A stretch of 64,000 bases of DNA from Geminicoccaceae bacterium (GTDB taxonomy: Bacteria > Pseudomonadota > Alphaproteobacteria > Geminicoccales > Geminicoccaceae): NCBI GenBank assembly GCA_028285265.1, contig JANQPX010000020.1:62001-126000 (forward strand). The letters run 5' to 3'. The notes under the pieces were generated by a model that saw only the letters and a program-made list of their open reading frames with translations, made no database searches and had not been told where the DNA came from. Every line of letters starts with the position of its first letter. The stretch's first letter is position 1. Positions 9,802-18,481 of the stretch are shown here, one piece after another. Position numbers and translations under genes: made by a program.

Positions 9802-10593
9802 ATGCTGACCAAAGCAAAAGAAAGAGAGGCTGCGAGCTTGATTGCTCAACATTGGGAGGAGGGCAGCCAACTTCATACGCTTCCCGAGCTCCTCCGTCCG
9901 GCGAGTCGAAGGGAGGGTTACAGCATTCAGGCACATTTCGAAACAATGAGTGCACAGCCTCTTTTTGGTTGGAAGATCGCAGCGACGTCTGACGGCGGGC
10001 AACGTCATATCGGCGTAGATGGGCCGCTTGCTGGCCGGCTCCTAGCGGAACGCGTCATCGCCGCAGGCGACATCCCCTCCCTTCGTGGGAATCATATGAG
10101 GGTAGCTGAACCAGAATTTGCCTTTCGGATGGCAAAAAGCTTACCGCCGCAGACGTTACCCTATGAACGAGCCAAGGTCTTGACCGCAGTTGATACGCTA
10201 TTTCTCGGGATTGAACTTCCCGATTCGCGCTTTGTCGACTTTGCCAACGTCGGTGGTCCTCAGCTCATCGCCGACAATGCCTGTGCCCATCAATTTATCC
10301 TTGGCCAAGAAGCCGCCGAAGATTGGAGAGCATGCGATCTCAGTCGGCAGCATGTTTCAATAGCCGTTGCCGATGGCATCCGACATGAAGGGAGCGGTGG
10401 TGCCGTGCTAGGAGATCCGGTCGCCGCCCTTGTGTGGCTGGTCAACGAACTCCGTTCGCTCGACATAACACTGGAACGGGGCCACGTCGTTACCACAGGC
10501 ACCGCGACGATCCCTTTGCCGATCGAGCCGGGTCATCACATCACCGCCGATTTCGGCCACCTTGGCCAGATCCAACTTGAGATCGCCAGCTGA
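9802..10593 (+). CDS. 2-keto-4-pentenoate hydratase / FAH-fold family enzyme
   Basis: 263 residues from an ATG with an AGGAG site 6 bases upstream; the longer ORF-track start is in non-coding-like sequence. It shows the MhpD-like layout: REGYSIQAHF, GWKIAATSDGGQ, the PEFAF metal-binding region, GIELPDSRF, then GDPVAALVWL and a C-terminal TTGTATIPLPIEPG. Family members hydrate 2-hydroxypentadienoates in meta-cleavage pathways or decarboxylate related oxo acids with a divalent metal. No other meta-cleavage gene is next to it, so the substrate is open. Confidence 0.85.
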   Translation: MLTKAKEREAASLIAQHWEEGSQLHTLPELLRPASRREGYSIQAHFETMSAQPLFGWKIAATSDGGQRHIGVDGPLAGRLLAERVIAAGDIPSLRGNHMRVAEPEFAFRMAKSLPPQTLPYERAKVLTAVDTLFLGIELPDSRFVDFANVGGPQLIADNACAHQFILGQEAAEDWRACDLSRQHVSIAVADGIRHEGSGGAVLGDPVAALVWLVNELRSLDITLERGHVVTTGTATIPLPIEPGHHITADFGHLGQIQLEIAS

Positions 10594-10614
10594 ACCAGTT
10601 CTTGTCTGACGCCT

Positions 10615-11385
10615 CTAGATCACTGAAAAGCCGGCATCGATGAGCATGGTCGTGCCATTGACGAGGTCCGAGGCAGGTGAGGCGAGGTAGAGGACCATGT
10701 CGGCAACTTCAATCGGTTCACCAAAACGGCCGAGCGGCGTGCGATCCAGCATAGGCGCCGCTTTCTCTTGATCACCCCAGACTTCACGCCCAAGCGGGGT
10801 CATAATGATCGTCGGGCAGACGGCATTGACCTGTATGTTGAATTGAGCCCACTCGCATGTCATGTCTCGCGTCAGCGCATTTAGACCGGCTTTGGACGCT
10901 GAATAGGCGGCATGGCCATCAATGGCGATCACGCTAGCCTGCGACGAGATATTGATGATCTTTCCCGATCTTTGGGCAATCATCTTCGGAGCAAGGCCTT
11001 GCGCCATAAGAAAGGGGGCCCTGAGATTGATTGCCATCGTTCGTTCCCAGTTTTCGATGCTAGTCTCGAGAAGGGGTTCGATCGGTGCAATGCCAGCACA
11101 ATTCACAAGAATGTCGATTGCGTTAAAGGCTTCCAACGCTTTGATCGCGGCCTCGCGGGGACCTTCAACGGTCGAAAAATCCGCGGTTATGGTGACGCAT
11201 CGCCTGCCATGATTGCCAACGGTCTCAGCAACCTTGTCGAGTCCTTCTTGATCAAGGGCAATTGCCGCAATGTCAGCACCTGCATCGGCAAGCACGTCGC
11301 AGATTTCCGCCCCGATACCCTGCGACGCTCCTGTGACGCAGGCGCGCTTGCCCTGAATTGAAAAGCGATTCGTCCAAGCACTCAT
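10615..11385 (-). CDS. Short-chain dehydrogenase/reductase
   Basis: 256 residues. Start chosen at MSAWTN because GGGAGGT lies directly upstream. Classical SDR features: GASQGIG nucleotide site, NCAGIAPI, catalytic Ser in NISSQA, YSASK active site, and a C-terminal NGTTMLIDAGFSV. It resembles sugar-alcohol or sugar-acid dehydrogenases of the 2-deoxy-gluconate/threitol dehydrogenase type, but the substrate cannot be read. Convergent with the hydratase-like gene, about 20 bases apart. Confidence 0.9.
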   Translation of the reverse strand: MSAWTNRFSIQGKRACVTGASQGIGAEICDVLADAGADIAAIALDQEGLDKVAETVGNHGRRCVTITADFSTVEGPREAAIKALEAFNAIDILVNCAGIAPIEPLLETSIENWERTMAINLRAPFLMAQGLAPKMIAQRSGKIINISSQASVIAIDGHAAYSASKAGLNALTRDMTCEWAQFNIQVNAVCPTIIMTPLGREVWGDQEKAAPMLDRTPLGRFGEPIEVADMVLYLASPASDLVNGTTMLIDAGFSVI

Positions 11386-11720
11386 GGTCGCACCTCCCAT
11401 TTTTTACTCGTTAATTGCCTCTTCATCAAATCCGCCAGATGACCGATCGACAAGCGAAAAGGCCCCAAAGGATTAATGCTCCAGTATTGTTCTAATGAAC
11501 GTCTCTCGCCTGTTGATAGGTGGCAGAAAATGCAATAAGTGGCCTGTCGGTCGATGCTCAGTAGAAATTGATTTGCGATTTCATTGAAGGACGAATGTGT
11601 AGTGGCTTAAGTTGTGGACATCCGGTATCGATCTGGCGGTGATGAAGGGACTGAGCGTTATCGACGCTCTCGAGCCTGCAACAACCCGGTCAACGCGCTA
11701 AACATTGGAGATGCTGAGGC
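11386..11720. other. Divergent intergenic region with a short hairpin
   Basis: About 335 bases between the SDR and the first secreted protein gene. It holds one perfect 6-bp hairpin (GAGCGT, 5-base loop, ACGCTC at 11653-11669) roughly 50 bases upstream of the secreted protein start. No other feature was seen. Confidence 0.35.
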
Positions 11721-12284
11721 ATGATGGGTCCGATCAGAAATTGGGTGATGGTCTTATCGGTCAGCCTTATGCCAGGCTTAGTCCATGCTGATCCGCCATC
11801 GATCAAGGCGTTCTTAGGGAGCTGGGCGATCGCAGAAACGAGTACGCAGGTGGAGGTGCTTGCGCCGAATGCACTCAGTGTCGAGGTCGAAGCCGAGGCG
11901 GACGGTTTTCGCCTCTCCTGGCGTGATTTGGGAAAAAGCGGAAGTGGTGGCCTCGGAAGCGATGACATCGTAGCTCATTTCGTCCCTTCTGATCGGCTCG
12001 GGGTCTATGAATACCAACCGAGCTCAAGCTCTATACTAACGCGCATGTTTGCTTCTCCTGCTACCGGCAATCCGCTGGAGGGTGAAACCCTAATCTGGGC
12101 GCGAATCGATGGTCCGATGCTGGCTGTTTACAGCATGAAAATCGATGACAAGGGTGGCTTTGATCTCGACCACTATAGTTGGACCAAGACGGATACTGGA
12201 CTTCAGTTGACATTCGTCAAAAAGACGGAAGATCTCGGTTCAGGTGCACCGATTCAGGGCGAGCTTGTGTCAAAGGATGATTGA
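11721..12284 (+). CDS. Secreted beta-rich hypothetical protein, copy 1 of a tandem pair
   Basis: 187 residues with a Sec signal peptide (MVLSVSLMPGLVHA). The mature protein starts FLGSWAIAET and continues as alternating beta-type sequence with LIWARIDGPMLAVYSM and FDLDHYSW near the end, like a small lipocalin or calycin fold. The downstream gene has the same order (F-G-S-Y, W-x-R-L-V/I-x-x-x-L-x-x-Y-S, L-x-H-Y), so the two are likely tandem paralogues in one operon, 7 bases apart. No function recognised. Confidence 0.7.
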   Translation: MMGPIRNWVMVLSVSLMPGLVHADPPSIKAFLGSWAIAETSTQVEVLAPNALSVEVEAEADGFRLSWRDLGKSGSGGLGSDDIVAHFVPSDRLGVYEYQPSSSSILTRMFASPATGNPLEGETLIWARIDGPMLAVYSMKIDDKGGFDLDHYSWTKTDTGLQLTFVKKTEDLGSGAPIQGELVSKDD

Positions 12285-12291
12285 CGTGACG

Positions 12292-12906
12292 ATGTTTCCT
12301 ATGAGTAAGCCGGCTTTCCATGCTTGGGTCCAAAAAGGCCTGGCGCAACCTTTGGCTTTCCTCGCGATCTTAACGGTCCTGATCGTATTGAGTGGCGACT
12401 GGCGGCCTGCATTCGCCAACGACTTGTCCCCCTTCGTTGGAAGCTATGTCGGTCGGGCGACTGTTGAAGACGTTGACTCAGGGAAAGAACAGTTACGCGA
12501 TTTGGACATTGTCGTCATTCCTCATGGCGCGGAAGGGTTGCGCATTGATTGGACCACAGTTGGCCTGGTTGACGGAAGGCGTGATCTTCCGGGCGTCAAG
12601 AGATGGTCCCAAACAGCGTTGTTCGAACCAACAGATGACGGCGGCTACATGATCGAAGTTGGCGACGCTGACCTCTTCCGAGAGCGTGAGGCAACAGTAC
12701 CGATCAAAGGCGACCCTGTCCGCTGGACCCGTTTGGTCGGCGAAACACTCCATACATACTCGTTTGTGGTGCTTGAAGACGGCCGTTATGAACTGCAACA
12801 CTACCAGCGCATTCTGACGGACATCGGCATGGATATCCGCTTCGAGCGGGTTATCGATGGCAAGACTGTTCGTCGTGTTTCGGGTAGAACTGCCCGCGCG
12901 AGCTAA
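12292..12906 (+). CDS. Secreted beta-rich hypothetical protein, copy 2 of a tandem pair
   Basis: About 204 residues. An N-terminal hydrophobic stretch (AFLAILTVLIVLSGDW) ends in AFAND, a likely signal cleavage site. The mature domain FVGSYVGRATVED matches the opening of the upstream protein, and VRWTRLVGETLHTYSF plus YELQHYQRI match its end. Several starts are possible (12277, 12292, 12301); 12292 lies 11 bases after a GGATGA. Function unknown; a periplasmic binding or envelope role is a guess. Confidence 0.65.
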   Translation: MFPMSKPAFHAWVQKGLAQPLAFLAILTVLIVLSGDWRPAFANDLSPFVGSYVGRATVEDVDSGKEQLRDLDIVVIPHGAEGLRIDWTTVGLVDGRRDLPGVKRWSQTALFEPTDDGGYMIEVGDADLFREREATVPIKGDPVRWTRLVGETLHTYSFVVLEDGRYELQHYQRILTDIGMDIRFERVIDGKTVRRVSGRTARAS

Positions 12907-13042
12907 CCATCTCCGCCTGAGTCAATGTCAAGTGTTGCTTAACAGCGATCTGCTATTCCAAACCAACATGGGCTTCGCGCTCACATTTTGAGCGGCCAAT
13001 GCAATCTACGATCGCTCGAGAGCAGCCTGGCTTCGGTCGGCT

Positions 13043-14008
13043 CTATGACAGGTGATGTTCAACTTGCTCCCGCGTTGGCAGAGACGGAATTGCGCCTCGT
13101 GCGGTCGCTGTCAGCGCCCCTGCGACATTAGCAAATCGACAGGTCGCAGCGATTGCTTGATCATCATCGAGAAGTCTCGGATCCTCGCAGATACCTGCTA
13201 GAAGTCCGGCCACAAATGCATCACCTGATCCGGTCGTGTCCACGGCATCGACATCGATACTTGGAATAGCCTGCTCACCGCGTTCGGTCATCGCAATGCA
13301 GCCCGCCGCCCCGAGACTAAGGACGACCAATTTCAAGCCGTCTCGCCAAAAACTCCGGATTGCGTCTGCTGATCGTGAACCCGTCACAAAGTCGAGCTCA
13401 TCGTCGCTCAGCTTGACCACATCGGCGCGCGTCATGCCGTCAAGGATTCCTGCTCTGGCTTCATCAGCACTACGCCAAAGCGGCAGTCGGAGATTGACAT
13501 CATACGATATGAGCTTGCCGGCGGCCTTGGCTTGATCAGCGGCAAAAAGTGCGGTCTCGCGTGGTTGCTGCGCAGCAAGGCTGATCGAATCGTAATGAAA
13601 GATCGGTGCGCTTTCGATCTTCTCCCGATCAACCTCAGCAGGCGTAAACAGCATGTCAGCAGAGGGGTGTCGATAGAACATGAAATCACGTTCGCCATCT
13701 TTGGCAAGTGTGACAAATGCAAGGGCCGTTCGAGCACGATCCTCGATTCGGATCGCATCAACATCCACACCTTCCCGACTTAAGGTTTGGATGAGGAGAT
13801 GGCCAAATGGCTCGTCGCCGACTTTGCCGATAAAGGCGCTGTTCCTTCCGAGCTTGGCCAGGCCAACAGCGACATTGGCTGCAGCACCTCCAGGAACCGG
13901 CTTGAAGGTCGGTAAATCTGAGAAGGCGAGGCCGCTTTCGGTCGGGACGAAGTCCATCAACAAGTCACCGAAGCAAACAACGTCCAAGTTCCTATTAATC
14001 AACGTCAT
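13043..14008 (-). CDS. PfkB-family sugar kinase, fructokinase-like
   Basis: 321 residues. It has the N-terminal FGDLLMDFVP, the GGAAANVAVGLAKLG substrate motif, the RTALAFV region and the C-terminal signature DTTGSGDAFVAGLLAG with the catalytic Asp. Length and motif spacing fit fructokinase/2-keto-3-deoxygluconate kinase proteins that phosphorylate a sugar with ATP. It stands alone with no sugar transporter beside it, so the exact sugar is inferred. Confidence 0.88.
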   Translation of the reverse strand: MTLINRNLDVVCFGDLLMDFVPTESGLAFSDLPTFKPVPGGAAANVAVGLAKLGRNSAFIGKVGDEPFGHLLIQTLSREGVDVDAIRIEDRARTALAFVTLAKDGERDFMFYRHPSADMLFTPAEVDREKIESAPIFHYDSISLAAQQPRETALFAADQAKAAGKLISYDVNLRLPLWRSADEARAGILDGMTRADVVKLSDDELDFVTGSRSADAIRSFWRDGLKLVVLSLGAAGCIAMTERGEQAIPSIDVDAVDTTGSGDAFVAGLLAGICEDPRLLDDDQAIAATCRFANVAGALTATARGAIPSLPTREQVEHHLS

Positions 14009-14410
14009 CGCGCATCCTCACGTCTAGTCACCCCTCTGGTTCAACATCGGAGATTGGCTCTGTCTCAACAAGACATTCTGATCGATGAGATCATGGGTGA
14101 CGGTGGTCGGTTTCCGAATAAAGACTTCCGCCAAAAACTCAACCAGGCAATAGACCCTGCCCTGATCAGGCCAGGGGAAATGATGATGGCAAAAGATTTG
14201 AGGATCGCCTTTTTGGAGCAAGCGATCTTGCTTTCATTTTGATGGGCCTTGCAAAATCGTTCAGTTGGTTGGGATGCTGACGGCAACATCCTTGGTCATG
14301 ATAAGGGTCTTTAAGAGAGGGGCATGCTAGCTTGGACGAACGTTGTTGTTGAAGCGTTATCTTTGAACCTTGTTGAGGACTCTTTATATCAATCAATCTG
14401 GCAATCCACA
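14009..14410. other. Intergenic region without a supported gene
   Basis: About 402 bases between the sugar kinase and the end of the sensor kinase gene. Several short ORFs on both strands (for example 14166-14459 minus) have no ribosome site and no recognised domain. The sequence is more A+T-rich toward the sensor kinase end. No hairpin or RNA gene stands out. Confidence 0.4.
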
Positions 14411-15814
14411 TCACCTTCGACTGGAATTTGTGTCCAATGAGGAAGTCTTCGTGGGACAAGGAAGGGTCATTTCAAATCGGGCTCCATTGTTGGCCGCTAC
14501 CAACTCGACGGTGCCACCATGTCGTTCGGCGACTTCCCTGACAATTGCAAGGCCAAGCCCACAGCCGCTCGAACCATCCTCAGCGGCACGCTGAAACCGC
14601 TGAAAAATTCGCTCGGACTGCGCCTCAGGAACACCAGGGCCGTTGTCCGCAACGATGACCCGCGCGCAGTCCTTTCGGTACTCAACGCGTAAATCGACTC
14701 CCCCACCATGCGTGCAGCCATAGCGAAGGGCGTTGTCGATAAGATTATCTAAAGCTTCCGAGATCATCACGGCATCGCCTGCGATGGGCTTTCGCGCACC
14801 ATCGACTTCGAAGGAGATTGTAGTACCCCGGCGTAATGCGCCTGGTGCATGGACCTTCGCCACCTCGGCCGCAACCTCGCCCAGATCAGCGACGATTTCT
14901 TGCATCGCGGCTTTGCGTCCGCGTGCCTTCTCCATAGAAAGGAGTTGTTGGGTGAGACGGCTAGTGCGTCTTGCAGCCTCGGCGACATGAGCGACACGGT
15001 TTCTGAGTTCAGCTTCATTCGGGGCCGTCCCCGCAGCTTCAGCCTGCGCCTGTATGCCCGCTATAGGATTGCGTAGCTGATGGGCAGCGTTGGAAATGAA
15101 TGCATCCCGCTCAGCGAACGCGTTGGCGAGGCGTTGAAACAAAGCGTTCATCGCTTCCACAAGGCTACTAACTTCTGGAGGGACCGGTCGTTGGATTGGT
15201 CCCAAATCCTCAGGAGAGCGCTTTGAAACAGCTTCCCGCAAGCTGAGCAGCGGTTTGAGGCCAACATTGATACCAAACCAAACGATCGTTCCAGCCGACA
15301 GGATGAGAATCGCCATCATCGCCGCCGAGAGTCCAACCAACCGAAGGCTGTGTGCCTGACGCTGTCGCACAGTTTGCCAGACTTGAACAGTTATCCAACC
15401 GCCAAATTCTGGCTCCGAGATAAACTCGCGAAACATGAGCACGCGTACGGGATCGCCGTAATAGCGGCCGTCGTAGAACTGCGGTTGATTGGTAAGCGGA
15501 GCCGTCTCTTCGTCGATGGTCAATGGGCTGGTATAGCCCGTTACGAATCGACCATCTGGTCCGTTCACCCGATAGTATATCGGATCGCCAAGTGCATCGA
15601 CCAAGGAGTCTAGGAGTTCCTCTGCCAGCACATCCCCTTCGCTCAGCACCACATCTCGAGCGATCGTCATCGCTACAGCGTGCAGCGTTTTGTCGTAGAG
15701 TTGTTCGGCACGATCGATTGCGATCAGGTGACGGACAACGGTGGCGACGAGAGCAATCAGAAGAAGAGGTAAAATAATCAGAACAAAGAGGCGATTCCGA
15801 AGCGACAAAAGCAT
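14411..15814 (-). CDS. Sensor histidine kinase, TctE-like
   Basis: 467 residues. Two membrane segments (~9-28 and ~165-190) flank a ~135-residue periplasmic sensor of the 2CSK type, followed by a HAMP-like linker, the phospho-acceptor helix FISNAAHQLRNPIAG, the N box EALDNLIDNALRYG, and the G boxes DNGPGVP and GCGLGLAI. It is the second gene after the response regulator. Position opposite a tripartite tricarboxylate transporter matches TctE, which senses tricarboxylates, so it probably controls that transporter. The ligand is inferred from context. Confidence 0.9.
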   Translation of the reverse strand: MLLSLRNRLFVLIILPLLLIALVATVVRHLIAIDRAEQLYDKTLHAVAMTIARDVVLSEGDVLAEELLDSLVDALGDPIYYRVNGPDGRFVTGYTSPLTIDEETAPLTNQPQFYDGRYYGDPVRVLMFREFISEPEFGGWITVQVWQTVRQRQAHSLRLVGLSAAMMAILILSAGTIVWFGINVGLKPLLSLREAVSKRSPEDLGPIQRPVPPEVSSLVEAMNALFQRLANAFAERDAFISNAAHQLRNPIAGIQAQAEAAGTAPNEAELRNRVAHVAEAARRTSRLTQQLLSMEKARGRKAAMQEIVADLGEVAAEVAKVHAPGALRRGTTISFEVDGARKPIAGDAVMISEALDNLIDNALRYGCTHGGGVDLRVEYRKDCARVIVADNGPGVPEAQSERIFQRFQRAAEDGSSGCGLGLAIVREVAERHGGTVELVAANNGARFEMTLPCPTKTSSLDTNSSRR

Positions 15815-15827
15815 GGGTTACGATGCC

Positions 15828-16490
15828 TCATGAGTCCAACATATAGCCGAGCCCCCGCGCGGTTCTTATCTCGACACCTGATTGGGCGAGCTTTCGCCTA
15901 AGACGTGAAACGAGAAGCTCAACCGCATTCAACTCTACGTCAGCACCCATGCCATAGACGGCATCAACTATAACATCCTTCGAGGCAATTCGCCCTCTGT
16001 TTTTCAAAAGGAATTCGAATAGTGAGATCTCACGACGGTTGAGCGAAATTTCACCCTCAGGGCCAATGAGGCGTCGCGCCTCGCCATCGAAGCGAGCTCC
16101 ACCTACGACAATTTCTTTCGGGCGAAGATCGGCATTGCGGCGCCCCAGCGCGCGAATACGCGCCAAGAGCTCGGCCATGGCAAATGGCTTGATCAGATAA
16201 TCATCTGCGCCCGCGTCGAGGCCGGCTACACAATCTTCGGTCTCTCCTCGAGCAGTTAGCATCAAGACAGGTGTATGATCGGCACGGCGGCGCATCATAC
16301 GCACGATCTCGAAGCCATTCATGCCGGGAAGATTAACATCAACGATCGCTAGATCTGCACCGCTTGAGGATAGGAAGTCGTCGCCGGAAGGGCCGTCCTG
16401 CAACCAATCGACGCTATGCCCGATATCCGAGAGCGCTTTCTCAACCCCGCCCGCGAGCATTTCATTGTCTTCGATCAAGACGATTCGCAT
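15828..16490 (-). CDS. OmpR-family response regulator, TctD-like
   Basis: 220 residues from MRIVLIEDNE; this start has a strong GGAGGGAGG site, unlike the longer ORF. The receiver domain has acidic ED near the N-terminus, phospho-acceptor Asp in LAIVDVNLPGMNGF, Thr in LMLTARGE and Lys in YLIKPFAM. A winged-helix trans-activation domain follows (LNRREISLFEFLLKNRG, LVSRLRRKLAQSG, RTARGLGYML). It is transcribed with the sensor kinase (13-base gap) and divergently from the Tct transporter it probably activates. Confidence 0.92.
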   Translation of the reverse strand: MRIVLIEDNEMLAGGVEKALSDIGHSVDWLQDGPSGDDFLSSSGADLAIVDVNLPGMNGFEIVRMMRRRADHTPVLMLTARGETEDCVAGLDAGADDYLIKPFAMAELLARIRALGRRNADLRPKEIVVGGARFDGEARRLIGPEGEISLNRREISLFEFLLKNRGRIASKDVIVDAVYGMGADVELNAVELLVSRLRRKLAQSGVEIRTARGLGYMLDS

Positions 16491-16920
16491 GCGCCTCCCT
16501 CCTGCCAGTTCCCGACAGGTTCCTCCCAGGATGGCGCAGTCTCGTTGTTTAAGCAATGAGGACAATCATCCAGACCGACGTCCTCAAATGCGCTGCCCAT
16601 GGTTGATCAGCGAACCTTGGGAAACAGCTCAGATCTGCCACTTTTGAGGGGAGGTCATTCGTAGATGAGCCGCGCCATAATTTTGTCTTCAGCAATCGAC
16701 TTGACCGGCGAAAGACGTAAAAGCGTATGCGCCGGTGTGCACGGATTCGGAAGGTTGGTCAGAACGGAAGTTATGGCGATCCGCTGCAGCCCGCCTCCGA
16801 CAGTCCGAGGGCGGGGAGGCGTGTAGCCAAGATATCGCCAGAATACGTGTCTCGGCCGGCGGAATTCCTGTAATGCCGATCCAAGATCGATGATACGCCT
16901 CAGGTCACTAACATGATGAA

Positions 16921-16935
16921 ATACAATGGTTGTAT
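16921..16935. promoter_or_regulatory. Short perfect palindrome, possible operator
   Basis: ATACAA and TTGTAT flank a 3-base centre. Size and symmetry fit a GntR/FCD-type or similar site, but no GntR gene is adjacent and a match of this length can occur by chance. Confidence 0.25.
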
Positions 16936-17060
16936 GTTGGCCGAAAGATTTTCAATCAAGAGGAATTCTACGGCTTTTCAAAAGCGTGCCACCAGGATGC
17001 ATGTGCCGATTCGTCGATCTTAATAACGACACCTTTCAGTTGCCAATCAACGTTACTGAT

Positions 17061-17145
17061 AGGCGCCAATCTTGACAGGATTTGGACAGGTTAGGCGCGT
17101 ATGCTGTCGGCCAGGCTGGAAAATCCTAGCATCGTTTTGGCGCCT
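17061..17145. promoter_or_regulatory. Pair of inverted GGCGCC-centred 9-mers upstream of tctC-like gene
   Basis: AGGCGCCAA at 17061-17069 and its complement TTGGCGCCT at 17137-17145 are 77 bases centre to centre and end about 130 bases before the binding-protein gene. A TTGACA hexamer lies between them. They may be response-regulator or repressor sites that loop DNA; this is inference. Confidence 0.3.
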
Positions 17146-17273
17146 CATAGTGCCTCGTCGGGGCCGGGAGCCAAGGTGAATATGTTGGAACTTTGTGTGC
17201 AGAAGGCTAAGACAGTCTTCACAAAACTAGAGATAACCCCAAAAGACTAACGACCACAACGGAGATCAGGATC

Positions 17274-18371
17274 ATGAGGCTGAATGGATTGACACGCCGG
17301 ATGGCGATAGGCCTGGCCACAGGCGCTCTCGCGACGTTGGCGATACCAGCATCGGCGCAAGTTTCGTTTGAAGGTGAGACCATTGAATGGATTATTCCCT
17401 TCTCGGAGGGCGGCGGATCGGACAAGTGGGCGCGATTCTATGCGCCGCTGCTGTCGGAAGCACTGCCGGGTCAACCGGCCATTCAAGTCAAGAATATGCC
17501 GGGAGCTGGGTCCACCAAGGGAGCCAACTTCTTTGCCAGTCGAGCAAAACCTGATGGGATGACCATACTCGGCACCTCAGGGTCGACACAGTTTCCTTAT
17601 TTGCTGGGCGATCCGCGTGTAAAATTCGATTATGCGGATTGGAACGTCGTTCTCGCTTCGGCGACGGGCGGTGTCGCCTACCTGCCGAAAGACTTGGCTG
17701 ATCAATGGGCTGCAGATCCTCAATCGGTCATCGACAACACCAACTTCATCTACGGCAGTCAGGGCGCAACCCGTCTAGACCTGGTCCCGCTTCTCGCTTG
17801 GGAGCTTCTGGGCATGAAGGTCGATCCGGTTTTCGGCATCAAAGGCCGCGGTGACGGCAGGCTGATGTTCGAGCGTGGTGAAGCCAATATCGACTATCAG
17901 ACTTCCTCGGCCTTTTTGAGCAAGGTCACACCTTTGGTTGAGCAGGGCGCCGCCGTGCCGATCATGACCTGGGGCGCGCTTGATGAAGATGGCAATATCG
18001 TGCGTGATCCGACTTTCCCAGACGTGCCCAGCTTTAAGGAAGTCTACGAGCAGATTAAGGGAGAAGAGCCCTCAGGACCTGCTTGGGACGCTTGGAAGGC
18101 CTTCTTCATAGCTGGCTTCCCAGCGCAGAAGATGGTGTTCTTGCCCAAGGACACGCCAGCTGAAGTCGTTGCTGCATATGCCGCGGCGTTTAAGGCCGTG
18201 ACGGAAAGGCCAGACTTCGCTGAGATTTCCGCAAAGCAACTCGGCGTGTATCCGCAATCCACTGGTGAGGCTGCAGACAAGCGCCTGAAGCTTGGCACTG
18301 TTGTTGATCCGACAGCGACGGATTGGATCAAGAACTGGCTGAAGGAACGCTACGGCGTCGAACTCGGCTAA
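17274..18371 (+). CDS. Tripartite tricarboxylate transporter substrate-binding protein (TctC/Bug family)
   Basis: 365 residues with a signal peptide (TRRMAIGLATGALATLAIPASAQ). It has the Bug-family opening IEWIIPFSEGGGSDKWARFYAPLL and the GAGSTKGANFFASRAKPDG motif that caps the ligand carboxylate. It is somewhat longer than the usual ~320 residues, with insertions after the first lobe, so it may belong to a divergent branch. It precedes the membrane subunit gene by 110 bases that hold a hairpin. It captures a di- or tricarboxylate in the periplasm; the exact ligand is unknown. Confidence 0.88.
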   Translation: MRLNGLTRRMAIGLATGALATLAIPASAQVSFEGETIEWIIPFSEGGGSDKWARFYAPLLSEALPGQPAIQVKNMPGAGSTKGANFFASRAKPDGMTILGTSGSTQFPYLLGDPRVKFDYADWNVVLASATGGVAYLPKDLADQWAADPQSVIDNTNFIYGSQGATRLDLVPLLAWELLGMKVDPVFGIKGRGDGRLMFERGEANIDYQTSSAFLSKVTPLVEQGAAVPIMTWGALDEDGNIVRDPTFPDVPSFKEVYEQIKGEEPSGPAWDAWKAFFIAGFPAQKMVFLPKDTPAEVVAAYAAAFKAVTERPDFAEISAKQLGVYPQSTGEAADKRLKLGTVVDPTATDWIKNWLKERYGVELG

Positions 18372-18379
18372 GCGCTCAA

Positions 18380-18428
18380 GGATTCGATCGGGCGGCGGCC
18401 TGTTTCCTGGGTCGTCGCCTGTCGATCC
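18380..18428 (+). terminator. Intercistronic hairpin between binding protein and membrane subunit
   Basis: A bulged stem formed by GGATTCGATC/GTCGATCC and inner G+C-rich arms GGCGGCGGCC and GGGTCGTCGCC around a ~8-base loop. There is no U tract, so it is more likely an RNA-stabilising or attenuating hairpin that raises binding-protein output relative to the membrane gene. Confidence 0.45.
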
Positions 18429-18481
18429 CAAGATCGTCCTGAGTTTGTCCGTGCTCATAATCCGATCAATGTAGAACAGTC

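Larger units (their letters stand above)
16491..17273. other. Long divergent regulatory region between tctD-like and tctC-like genes
   Basis: 783 bases with no ORF I can support. It contains a perfect short palindrome (16921-16935) and two copies of a GGCGCC-centred 9-mer in opposite orientation (17061-17069, 17137-17145). It likely carries the promoters of both the two-component system and the transporter operon, and is long enough to hide a small RNA that I cannot identify. Confidence 0.45.

Noticed and set aside
14054-14459. Overlapping short ORFs on both strands (62-97 aa), considered as transposase remnants
   Set aside because: No terminal repeats, no transposase motif, no ribosome sites.
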